From NCBI GenBank assembly GCA_021782065.1, contig JAJXVQ010000031.1, forward strand, positions 1 to 11,024: a DNA stretch of 11,024 bases, in the 5' to 3' direction. Positions 7,001-11,024 of the stretch are shown here, in pieces; position 1 is the stretch's first letter; each line of letters starts with the position of its first letter. A program made the position numbers and the translations under genes. Below the pieces are notes generated by a model, which did no database searches, was not told where the DNA came from, and worked only from the letters and a program-made list of their open reading frames with translations. This DNA comes from Pseudomonadota bacterium (GTDB taxonomy: Bacteria > Pseudomonadota > Gammaproteobacteria > UBA1113).

Positions 7001-7132
7001 GAGAAAGGTGCCGAAACCGGTCACGCCGCGGCTGAGAAGCAAATGGATGCTAGAAGAAAATCAATGGAATCCTATGCTGCGGCTGGGAATGAAATTAAAA
7101 AAGGAATAAGCGGCGGAGGAGAGGGAGGCTAA
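4022..7132 (+). CDS. dotA: Dot/Icm type IVB secretion polytopic membrane protein DotA
   Basis: DotA is the large polytopic inner-membrane protein of the Dot/Icm machine, related to conjugation protein TraY. The 1036-residue length is close to Legionella DotA (about 1048). Residues 1-19 are a Sec signal peptide ending AVFA/AP. Hydrophobic segments follow near 61-88, 103-120 and 131-152, framing the family block HQGEMLGSKWNSVWIPLRSA (91-110). A long central region (about 160-720), predicted periplasmic, is rich in Ser, Thr, Asn and Gly and holds four close Cys pairs around Asp/Gly turns (418/431, 496/505, 556/575, 645/667). The C-terminal third has further hydrophobic segments between about 750 and 960, then a charged cytosolic tail ending in a Gly-rich run. 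No frameshift is seen. It overlaps icmV by ATGA and is probably transcribed with it. The central region is the variable part; both ends carry the family signal. Confidence 0.95.
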   Translation: MKRILSLIALCLLAPAVFAAPNFFTPSPNDQSMYYLATIFGNVGNVLTQWSGGKESTLLKFAFLYFNNAVIVLGCILILYSLVVSTINTSHQGEMLGSKWNSVWIPLRSAMGFALLLPTTTSSLGMKDMAVQGYAVIQVFVMWVIVQGVGAADYIWNNMVDQVASGNAKIVVNSASTSDVETATSIFQYLTCSIAFTEAQNLRYYWTQEYNNNGNVSATIDTTTKKKKNNYAQIYLQTTPYILYQDTDQVTSANLPNTYVWAFGVASPNDWSRSSICGYVTMPTGSGPSGDVPLQNYYTSQRDLINNMIGYDLRNNNTAYGIYGGNWYGIYPSTGQNPQSDPKTQSAYGGPNGSHAFKTTITTQNADGTTTTTTTVLPTLAFLADSYLVYEDTGAVPVAPGGTQNVANTGADSGPSSCTITYDPDGNEIPCTEATPSSDASSWITDQLQQVAMQYQAATLQNYQTYQAAEAALQAQANQGTNPGNPDSNGTILAQCNPDDPSTPCAGKKETLVAAAKYNGWASAGVFFLNMAQMLNTSTTTFSAYAYDYSYPALACQDGIGITSSTEDPNGTRRCQDARTSADINGGAHQGHKNKYHAYGRSTGNSLGKVLIGAEGITMQALSNTDSYSSSDNNSGNGGGSTSNCTPLTDSNGNVILDSSGKPVQSCGIYSGTSNLGAANPNNFGKPKFPKMIINPLNWYKYVNGMIMYNFSQAMAPLSTFGTGGQLVNPLFLLRSSGLRLLGETSKLYHMGFVYMWKAGLVSFVFSNISGIASAMMTAMTWGMAMYSALLGIMMTMGALMAYYFPMIPYLVFTFAFIQWLVLTIEAMAAAPMLSLGILNPEGTHEAFGQSSAGVGILASVFLRPSLMIIGFFAATVMSYVTVLIVNGGFFMVAGLLVNGGGVTYHNGPQITGIGIIRNGWQGWKGGTTTNGDTSGMFSLLILWGIYVNTLMVVLNKSFSLIYHIPDHIMRWIGIAEERTEIEGMMSQVKGGVEKGAETGHAAAEKQMDARRKSMESYAAAGNEIKKGISGGGEGG

Positions 7133-7135
7133 TGC

Positions 7136-7174
7136 TGGCCAATTTATGGCCACAAACCCTTGATTTTCCGGGTT
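7136..7174. terminator. Two small hairpins just after dotA
   Basis: TGGCCA (7136-7141) and TGGCCA (7147-7152) can pair around ATTTA, and AACCC (7155-7159) can pair with GGGTT (7170-7174). They begin 4 bases after the dotA stop. No T-run follows, so termination is possible but not shown. Confidence 0.3.
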
Positions 7175-7212
7175 AAAACAGTGTAAAATTATAGCATGTT
7201 TAGTCTAAGGGG

Positions 7213-7239
7213 TGACCAAAGCTTAAGGAAGCTAGGTCA
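7213..7239 (+). other. Stem-loop in the dotA to 7332 intergenic region
   Basis: TGACC (7213-7217) pairs with GGTCA (7235-7239) and AGCTT (7220-7224) with AAGCT (7229-7233), separated by a small internal loop and capped by AAGG: ten base pairs in all. It lies 30 bp upstream of the -35 box of the next gene. It may be the 3' end structure of the dotA transcript or an operator; there is no T-run. The loop contains a single CTTAAG without a second half-site. Confidence 0.4.
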
Positions 7240-7268
7240 TTGAGAAATAGCAAGAAAGTTGAAAAGGC

Positions 7269-7297
7269 TTGACTTTTTTGTTTAAAATTGGTACAAT
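7269..7297 (+). promoter_or_regulatory. Strong sigma70-type promoter for the 7332-8258 gene pair
   Basis: TTGACT (5/6) at 7269-7274 and TACAAT (5/6) at 7292-7297 are separated by the optimal 17 bp, in an A/T-rich setting. Transcription would begin near 7304, leaving a leader of about 28 bases with GGGGTG as ribosome site. It is the best promoter in the window, so this pair is probably expressed independently of dotA. Confidence 0.75.
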
Positions 7298-7331
7298 TCA
7301 AGCCTATTAAGTAATCAGATGGGGTGCGAAA

Positions 7332-7892
7332 ATGGCTAGTCCTACAGATATGACAGATACGAAAGACAAACAGAAAGAACTATGGCGTCCTTTAGCCGAA
7401 CACAAGTCGGATGATGGCATGCTGACAAAAGCGGGAAAATGCCTCCTTCTTAACAATCCGGTTACCGGTGTTCCTTTGGACCTTCTCCGTGGTGCTGCCG
7501 GCGCTGGTCTGGATGGTCTTAATGGCCTCCTTCCAAAGGTTATTAAGGATCTTGCACCTTGGGATGATACGTTGGCAGAGAAAGTTGACGGTAAAAAAGA
7601 TGAGCCGAAGAGCTATGTGAGCAACCTTGGTAGGCATGTCGCTGGACTGTTTAATCCGCTAGCTGCTGGAAATGGAACGGTGCTCACCGCCAAGTCGTCA
7701 GGATTGATGGCAGCCCTTGATCCATTGATCGCACCAGTAGGTAAGTCTAAATCGACAAGCGACGATAGCAAGAATAAGAAGCTGGGCTCATCATTCACAC
7801 CCACTCCTAGCCCAGCGGGCGGCAGTGCGGGTACTGTAGGCGGCACTCCTCTTGCTGCTGCTCGTGGTCCCGGCCGCGGCGGACCAATTTAA
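7332..7892 (+). CDS. Unrecognised soluble protein, Gly/Pro-rich C-terminus
   Basis: I do not recognise this 186-residue protein. It has no signal peptide or clear membrane segment, so it is probably made as a cytosolic protein. The N-terminus (1-35) is polar and charged. The middle (about 40-70) is Leu/Gly-rich: NPVTGVPLDLLRGAAGAGLD and then a GLLPKVIKDLAPWDD stretch that may be an amphipathic helix. A second Leu/Ala-rich part follows (about 95-130). The C-terminus (about 135-186) is low complexity, Ser/Thr/Pro then Gly/Ala/Arg, ending GPGRGGPI, and probably disordered. Leucine codons are mostly CTN (19 of 24 by my count), with CTT alone 9, unlike the TTA/TTG-rich neighbours; this suggests foreign origin or different expression. 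GGGGTG 5 bases before ATG is the ribosome site. It forms an operon with the next gene (12 bp gap). Position after dotA makes a secreted substrate or Dot/Icm accessory possible, but nothing in the sequence proves it. Confidence 0.75.
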   Translation: MASPTDMTDTKDKQKELWRPLAEHKSDDGMLTKAGKCLLLNNPVTGVPLDLLRGAAGAGLDGLNGLLPKVIKDLAPWDDTLAEKVDGKKDEPKSYVSNLGRHVAGLFNPLAAGNGTVLTAKSSGLMAALDPLIAPVGKSKSTSDDSKNKKLGSSFTPTPSPAGGSAGTVGGTPLAAARGPGRGGPI

Positions 7893-7904
7893 CGAGGCGT
7901 AAAA

Positions 7905-8258
7905 ATGTCTGAGCAACCCAGTGATACTTCTTTATTAAGCGCTGCGAGTCAAAACGAAGAGCTTCAGCTTTACGCTGGATTTAATTTGGGTTTAAGCACC
8001 ATGAATAAAGAAGGCGATACTGGTGGTGAGGCTACGAATGAGGCTAAGGATGAGGCAGAGAAGGAAGCTGCTGGGATGATAGGCGGTATGGTAGCAATGT
8101 CATTAGGTTTACCGCCGGAGCTTGGAGAAAAAATTGGTCGGATGCTGGCAGAAAAGAGGCAAGAAGATAGGAAAAAAAGTGAAGCAGATAAAAAAGGTGG
8201 AGCAGATAACAAAGAATCTTCTAGCACAACACCTACGCTCACTGCCTATAATAAATAA
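7905..8258 (+). CDS. Unrecognised small charged protein
   Basis: I do not recognise this 117-residue protein. No signal peptide is present. The start region is polar; EATNEAKDEAEKEAA (about 42-56) is a strongly charged helix, followed by a Gly/Met-rich hydrophobic patch AGMIGGMVAMSLGLPPELG (56-74) that is too weak and short to be a certain membrane span but could be membrane-active or a helix-helix contact. The rest (about 78-105) is Lys/Glu/Asp-rich and likely helical, with a disordered Ser/Thr tail. GAGG 7 bases before ATG is a good ribosome site. It follows the 186-residue gene by 12 bp under the same promoter, so the two products may work together. Dot/Icm effector, chaperone-like partner, or small secreted factor are all possible; I cannot choose. 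Confidence 0.75.
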   Translation: MSEQPSDTSLLSAASQNEELQLYAGFNLGLSTMNKEGDTGGEATNEAKDEAEKEAAGMIGGMVAMSLGLPPELGEKIGRMLAEKRQEDRKKSEADKKGGADNKESSSTTPTLTAYNK

Positions 8259-8267
8259 AGCCACATC

Positions 8268-8369
8268 GTCATCCTCGGCCGAAGGCCGGGGATCCAGAAT
8301 TAAATCAGGGGAAAACTTGAATTGAAACTGGATCCCCGGCTGCGGCCTCGCGGCCTTGCCGAGGATGGC
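8268..8369. repeat. Palindromic dispersed repeat, copy B
   Basis: Outer arms GTCATCCTCGGC (8268-8279) and GCCGAGGATGGC (8358-8369) pair at 11 of 12 positions. Inner arms GCCGGGGATCCAG (8285-8297) and CTGGATCCCCGGC (8328-8340) are perfect over 13 bp around a 30-base loop that includes AACTTGAATTGAAA, nearly identical to the loop of copy A. Here the extra GC-rich hairpin (8341-8357) lies on the right side, and it is the reverse complement of the left-side insert of copy A at 16 of 17 positions. It begins 9 bp after the stop of the 117-residue gene and may also serve as a transcription barrier between convergent operons. Confidence 0.85.
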
Positions 8370-8386
8370 ACGGTTCAGTGAACCGT
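8370..8386 (-). terminator. Hairpin downstream of scoB
   Basis: ACGGTTC (8370-8376) and GAACCGT (8380-8386) form a perfect 7-bp stem with a 3-base loop, 12 bases after the scoB stop on the minus strand. Together with the adjoining palindromic repeat it probably ends the scoAB transcript. No T-run follows, so the call is tentative. Confidence 0.4.
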
Positions 8387-8398
8387 CTCGTTTAAGCG

Positions 8399-9052
8399 TT
8401 ATACCAACACGCCTATTTCCCCTTCTACAATCAGCGGGGCGGCGGTTTTAGCTTTGATCTCTTCTATGCTCATATCATGAGCGCGTTCCAACAAACGAAA
8501 ACATCCGTTCTCTACACTCAACACGCCTAGGTCAGTCACAATTTTATGTACGCAATTCACGCCGGTTAAGGGCAAAGTACAATGCTGCAATAATTTAGAT
8601 TCTCCCTTGGGGCTAGTGTGCATCATGGCGACGACGATGTTTTTGGCCGCAGCCACTAAATCCATAGCACCGCCCATGCCTTTAACCAATTTGCCGGGAA
8701 TCATCCACGAAGCAATATTACCATTCACATCTACTTCAAAAGCGCCCAATACAGTTAAATCGATATGGCCGCCGCGGATCATGGCAAAGCTATCGGCGGA
8801 AGAGAAAAAGGCAGCGCCTTTTATAGCAGTGACGGTTTCTTTACCGGCGTTAATTAAATCCGGGTCTACTTCATTTTCATTAGGATAAGGTCCTAAACCC
8901 AATAAGCCATTTTCCGATTGCAGCATGACGTTAATGTCCTTCGGGATGTAATTCGCCACCAGGGTGGGAATGCCTATGCCTAGGTTAACGTAGTAACCAT
9001 CTTTTAATTCTAGCGCAATGCGTTTGGCGATTTGGTCGCGGTTTAAGGGCAT
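8399..9052 (-). CDS. scoB: Succinyl-CoA:3-ketoacid CoA-transferase subunit B
   Basis: Subunit B of the heteromeric 3-oxoacid CoA-transferase, which moves CoA from succinyl-CoA to acetoacetate for use of ketone bodies or polyhydroxybutyrate products. The 217-residue length is normal for a separate B subunit. The family catalytic motif is visible as SENGLLGLG (46-54); E47 is the predicted nucleophilic glutamate forming the glutamyl-CoA intermediate. YYVNLGIGIPTLVANYIP near the N-terminus and the Gly-rich MIPGKLVKGMGGAMDLVAAA are also typical. The ribosome site AAGGAG lies at the very end of scoA and includes part of its last codons, with only 3 bp between the scoA stop and this ATG, so the two are coupled. 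A related acetate or butyrate CoA-transferase substrate cannot be excluded from sequence alone. Confidence 0.93.
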   Translation of the reverse strand: MPLNRDQIAKRIALELKDGYYVNLGIGIPTLVANYIPKDINVMLQSENGLLGLGPYPNENEVDPDLINAGKETVTAIKGAAFFSSADSFAMIRGGHIDLTVLGAFEVDVNGNIASWMIPGKLVKGMGGAMDLVAAAKNIVVAMMHTSPKGESKLLQHCTLPLTGVNCVHKIVTDLGVLSVENGCFRLLERAHDMSIEEIKAKTAAPLIVEGEIGVLV

Positions 9053-9055
9053 GGT

Positions 9056-9766
9056 TTACTCCTTGTGATCAGCGCGCAGCGTGCGTCGCTCAATGCGTTT
9101 TTCAAATTTACCTTGGATAATGCGATTAACATAAATGCCAGGTGTATGTATGTGTTCGGGATCTAGGCTGCCCACGGGAACAATTTCTTCCACTTCGGCG
9201 ATAGTGAGCTTAGCGGCGGTGGCCATCATGGGATTAAAATTCATAGCTGTTTTACGATAAATGAGGTTACCCATGGTATCGGCCTTCCAAGCTCGAATTA
9301 ATGCGACATCGGCGTGTAAGGCTTCTTCCATCACATAATGACGACCCGCAAATTCGCGCGTTTCCTTGCCTTCGGCTACGGGGGTGCCATAACCGGTTGC
9401 AGTATAAAAAGCGGGAATACCGGCACCGCCCGCACGGATTTTTTCGGCCAAAGTGCCTTGTGGGGTTAAGATGACCTGCATTTCGCCCGACAACAACAAT
9501 TGTTCGAATAAGGCGTTTTCGCCTACATAAGAAGCGATCATGGTCTTGATTTGCCGTTTTTCCAGCCATAGGCCTAGGCCAAAGCCATCGACGCCAGCAT
9601 TATTGGAAATACAGGTTAGGCCGCTGACGCCCATTTTGTGCACTGTGGCAATTAAGCCCTCTGGTATACCGCATAAGCCAAAACCACCCACCATGATGGT
9701 CATACTGTCTTTTAAGCCCGCTAGGGCATCTTCGTAGTTGTAAACGCGTTTATCAAATCCAGACAT
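9056..9766 (-). CDS. scoA: Succinyl-CoA:3-ketoacid CoA-transferase subunit A
   Basis: Subunit A of the same CoA-transferase. I chose the ATG at 9766 ([15 protein letters not shown], 236 residues), the usual start of the family, with AAGGAA 8 bases upstream. The frame is open to 9865, but the extra 33 residues would be coded by a palindromic repeat and are unlikely to be real. The Gly-rich oxyanion/CoA loop [13 protein letters not shown] (26-38) and SNNAG (54-58) are clear, as are [17 protein letters not shown] and the C-terminal [16 protein letters not shown]. It is first in the scoAB operon. Minus-strand -10-like sequences TATGAT (9800-9805) and TATATT (9795-9800) lie just upstream, with the -35 region inside the 79-bp palindrome, so that element may have replaced or altered the promoter. 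Confidence 0.94.
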   Translation of the reverse strand: MSGFDKRVYNYEDALAGLKDSMTIMVGGFGLCGIPEGLIATVHKMGVSGLTCISNNAGVDGFGLGLWLEKRQIKTMIASYVGENALFEQLLLSGEMQVILTPQGTLAEKIRAGGAGIPAFYTATGYGTPVAEGKETREFAGRHYVMEEALHADVALIRAWKADTMGNLIYRKTAMNFNPMMATAAKLTIAEVEEIVPVGSLDPEHIHTPGIYVNRIIQGKFEKRIERRTLRADHKE

Positions 9767-9807
9767 AATAGATTCCTTGTGATGGCTTAGAGGGAATATA
9801 TCATAAA

Positions 9808-9886
9808 TAACCTTCCGCTCCCTAACAGTTGCGGCTCGGATATAAATAAAATAACCGAACCGCAACTGTTAGGGAGCGGAAGGTTA
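9808..9886. repeat. 79-bp near-perfect palindrome with 32-bp arms
   Basis: The arms at 9808-9839 and 9855-9886 are inverted repeats over 32 bp with one mismatch (C9835 opposite A9859), around a 15-base loop of only A and T. Each arm reads TAACCTTCCGCTCCCTAACA, then GTTGCGG, then (C/T)TCGG. It lies between the divergent scoA and hepT genes, 41 bp from scoA and 13 bp before the -35 region of hepT. The CCGCTCCCTAACxGTTGCGG core resembles REP-like dispersed repeats known from several bacterial groups. As RNA it would form a very stable hairpin; I see no gene in it. Confidence 0.9.
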
Positions 9887-9899
9887 CTCAGGATAAAGT

Positions 9900-9928
9900 T
9901 TGTTTTTTTAGGGTAAACAGCCTATAAT
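9900..9928 (+). promoter_or_regulatory. Promoter of the hepT-mntA operon
   Basis: A perfect TATAAT at 9923-9928 is preceded by TTGTTT at 9900-9905 with 17 bp between. Transcription would begin near 9935, about 21 bases before the hepT ATG. No operator-like dyad for autoregulation is visible besides the upstream 79-bp palindrome. Confidence 0.65.
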
Positions 9929-9955
9929 TTTCAGATTCATTGTGAGGAAAAATAA

Positions 9956-10378
9956 ATGCCTGTAGACGATAAAGCAAAAGATATACGTTGGCAACAGCGA
10001 TTTTCTAACTATCAAAAAGCCTTGGCGCAATTACGTAGGTTCATTTCCAAAGGCACTTTCAATGAGTTGGAAGAACAAGGCTTGATTCAATGTTTTGAAT
10101 ACACCCATGAGCTTGCCTGGAGTACCCTCAAAGACTTTTTGGAATATCGCGGTCATATGGCCATTTTTGGTTCTAAAGATGCAACCCGTGAAGCCTTTAA
10201 ACTGAGTTTAATTACGGATGGAGACGTGTGGATGGAGATGATTCAGGATAGGAATAGAAGTGTACATACCTACAATCCAGACACGGCAAAGTCCGTTGCT
10301 TCTAATATCAAACTACGCTTTTTTCCAATGTTTGAGGCCTTGGAAAATACATTACAACGTTTAAAAGATGAAAGTTAA
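9956..10378 (+). CDS. hepT: HEPN-family toxin HepT (HI0074-like nucleotidyltransferase substrate-binding protein)
   Basis: This 140-residue, largely helical protein belongs to the HI0074-like family that pairs with minimal nucleotidyltransferases. In the characterised HepT-MntA (type VII) systems the toxin is a HEPN ribonuclease silenced when its partner AMPylates a tyrosine. The diagnostic RX4HXY motif is intact: R99-N-R-S-V-H104-T-Y106, with Y106 the predicted modification site. The N-terminal RWQQRFSNYQKALAQL and the middle FEYTHELAWSTLKDFLEYRG are typical. AGGA 7 bases before ATG and a perfect -10 box support the start. It is first in the operon and its end overlaps mntA by 11 bases. Whether it acts as a true toxin here is inferred from the motif and the pairing. 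Confidence 0.9.
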   Translation: MPVDDKAKDIRWQQRFSNYQKALAQLRRFISKGTFNELEEQGLIQCFEYTHELAWSTLKDFLEYRGHMAIFGSKDATREAFKLSLITDGDVWMEMIQDRNRSVHTYNPDTAKSVASNIKLRFFPMFEALENTLQRLKDES

Positions 10379-10694
10379 TGTATTGAGCCAGCATTCTGGC
10401 TTAAGTGTAGCTATCATAGAGCGGATTATAAAAGTATTGTCTGCACATCCTAATCTAGAGCAAGCTATATTGTATGGTTCACGCGCTAAAGGAAATTACC
10501 GTGAAGGCTCTGATATTGATTTAACTTTAACGGGCTCTGCGCTGACTGATACTGAGCTAGGGCGAATCGACAATGAGCTAGACGAACTGTTGTTACCTTA
10601 TACTTTTGATTTGTCGTTATTGCAGCAAATAGAAAATCCTGATTTGATTGATCACATTAAACGTGTGGGGATTGTGTTTTACCAGAGGGGTTGA
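10368..10694 (+). CDS. mntA: Minimal nucleotidyltransferase antitoxin MntA (HI0073-like)
   Basis: A 108-residue MNT-fold protein of the DNA polymerase beta-like nucleotidyltransferase superfamily. The active-site motif GSX10DXD is complete: G37-S38, ten residues, D49-I-D51, and D81 in YTFDLS is the probable third metal-binding carboxylate. In HepT-MntA systems this enzyme AMPylates the HEPN toxin partner. The first 25 residues are a helical lead-in before the AILYGSRAKG strand-loop. It starts inside hepT (11-base overlap, different frame), so translation is coupled. All catalytic residues are present, so activity is expected. DNA after the gene has no clear terminator. Confidence 0.9.
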   Translation: MKVNVLSQHSGLSVAIIERIIKVLSAHPNLEQAILYGSRAKGNYREGSDIDLTLTGSALTDTELGRIDNELDELLLPYTFDLSLLQQIENPDLIDHIKRVGIVFYQRG

Positions 10695-10759
10695 GGGCTA
10701 CTTGCGAGCTCCCTATAACACGAGTGTATTAGAGGCATTGCCTTCAAACTGCCCATTTT

Positions 10760-10788
10760 TTGAATTTTACCCCCAAATGAGGTAAGAT
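10760..10788 (+). promoter_or_regulatory. Candidate promoter for lolC/lolE
   Basis: TTGAAT at 10760-10765 and TAAGAT at 10783-10788 are 17 bp apart, about 30 bp before the lolC/lolE ATG. The -10 match is only 4/6, so the call is moderate. Confidence 0.4.
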
Positions 10789-10817
10789 AAGCCTTTTTAA
10801 AGGTCCAGAAAGCACCT

Positions 10818-11024
10818 ATGTACAAATCATTACCATTTTTTATCGGTTTGCGCTATATACGTGCCAAAAGGCGCAACCATTTTATTTCATTTATCTCCAT
10901 TAGCTCGACCATAGGCATCGCTTTGGGCATTACCGTGCTGATCACCGTGTTATCGGTGTTAAATGGTTTTAACGGCCAAATCAAAAACCGCGTCCTGTCC
11001 ATGGCAACACAATTGAGCATGAGC
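10818..11024 (+). CDS. lolC: Lipoprotein-releasing system membrane protein LolC/LolE, 5' part
   Basis: LolC and LolE are the membrane subunits of the LolCDE ABC transporter, which extracts outer-membrane lipoproteins from the inner membrane. The window holds the first 69 codons; the gene runs off the end. The N-terminus FFIGLRYIRAKRRNHFISFI followed by SISSTIGIALGITVLITVLS and VLNGFNGQIKNRVL is the classic LolC/E start: a short cytosolic helix, then the first membrane helix (about residues 24-48), then the first part of the periplasmic domain. Some bacteria have one LolC/E-type protein (LolF) instead of two, and this fragment cannot separate C from E. The ATG at 10818 matches the family start, though the ribosome site is weak (AGAAAG). 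Confidence 0.9.
   Translation, partial: MYKSLPFFIGLRYIRAKRRNHFISFISISSTIGIALGITVLITVLSVLNGFNGQIKNRVLSMATQLSMS

Noticed and set aside
7222..7227. PmrA box upstream of the 7332 gene pair.
   Set aside because: Only one CTTAAG hexamer is present; no second half-site at the needed spacing, and the hexamer is explained by the stem-loop.
9767..9865. 33-residue N-terminal extension of scoA.
   Set aside because: Much of it would be coded by the 79-bp palindrome; the ATG at 9766 has a good ribosome site and matches the usual family start.
9808..9886. Intrinsic terminator for scoAB or hepT.
   Set aside because: The palindrome lies at the 5' side of both divergent genes and is not followed by a T-run in a useful place.
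10692..10716. GAGGGCT...AGCTCCCT hairpin as mntA terminator.
   Set aside because: The pairing is broken and short, and no T-run follows.

Overview
The window is chromosomal DNA from a gammaproteobacterium of the order Legionellales, probably an unnamed Coxiella- or Legionella-like host-associated lineage. The main evidence is a divergent cluster of Dot/Icm type IVB secretion genes in the arrangement known from Legionella and Coxiella: icmW and icmX on the minus strand, icmV and dotA on the plus strand. LapB, LolC/E and ScoA/ScoB, all of gammaproteobacterial type, surround it. I recognised the proteins from memory of the families; no database search was run.

Layout. 2-958 is the 3' part of lapB (LPS assembly, TPR plus rubredoxin-like zinc knuckle). 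It converges on the minus-strand operon icmW - unnamed 154-residue secreted protein - icmX (3045 to 1044). The unnamed gene is translationally coupled to icmW, and a 59-bp palindromic element lies in frame inside its signal-peptide region. The 494-bp intergenic region 3046-3539 holds a dyad next to icmW, a 91-bp imperfect palindromic repeat, a PmrA-like box (two CTTAAG hexamers 5 bp apart), a second weaker TTAA tandem, and an extended -10 promoter for icmV-dotA. IcmV and DotA overlap by ATGA.

Downstream of dotA, a strong sigma70-type promoter (TTGACT-17-TACAAT) drives two unrecognised soluble proteins of 186 and 117 residues, the best candidates for something new here, possibly Dot/Icm substrates or accessory proteins. 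A second copy of the palindromic repeat separates them from the convergent scoA-scoB operon (succinyl-CoA:3-ketoacid CoA-transferase). Between scoA and the next plus-strand operon is a striking 79-bp palindrome with 32-bp arms. That operon is a HepT-MntA type toxin-antitoxin pair (HEPN toxin with RX4HXY, minimal nucleotidyltransferase with GSX10DXD). The window ends in the first 69 codons of lolC/lolE, the lipoprotein-exporter membrane subunit.

How it fits together. IcmW is a cytosolic component that helps bring effectors to the machine; IcmX is periplasmic; IcmV and DotA are inner-membrane components. The tandem TTAA boxes suggest control by the PmrA response regulator, as known for Dot/Icm genes in Legionella and Coxiella. 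The rest is housekeeping envelope and ketone-body/acyl-CoA metabolism plus an accessory toxin-antitoxin pair. At least four intergenic or intragenic palindromic elements show that dispersed repeats have been active in this genome.
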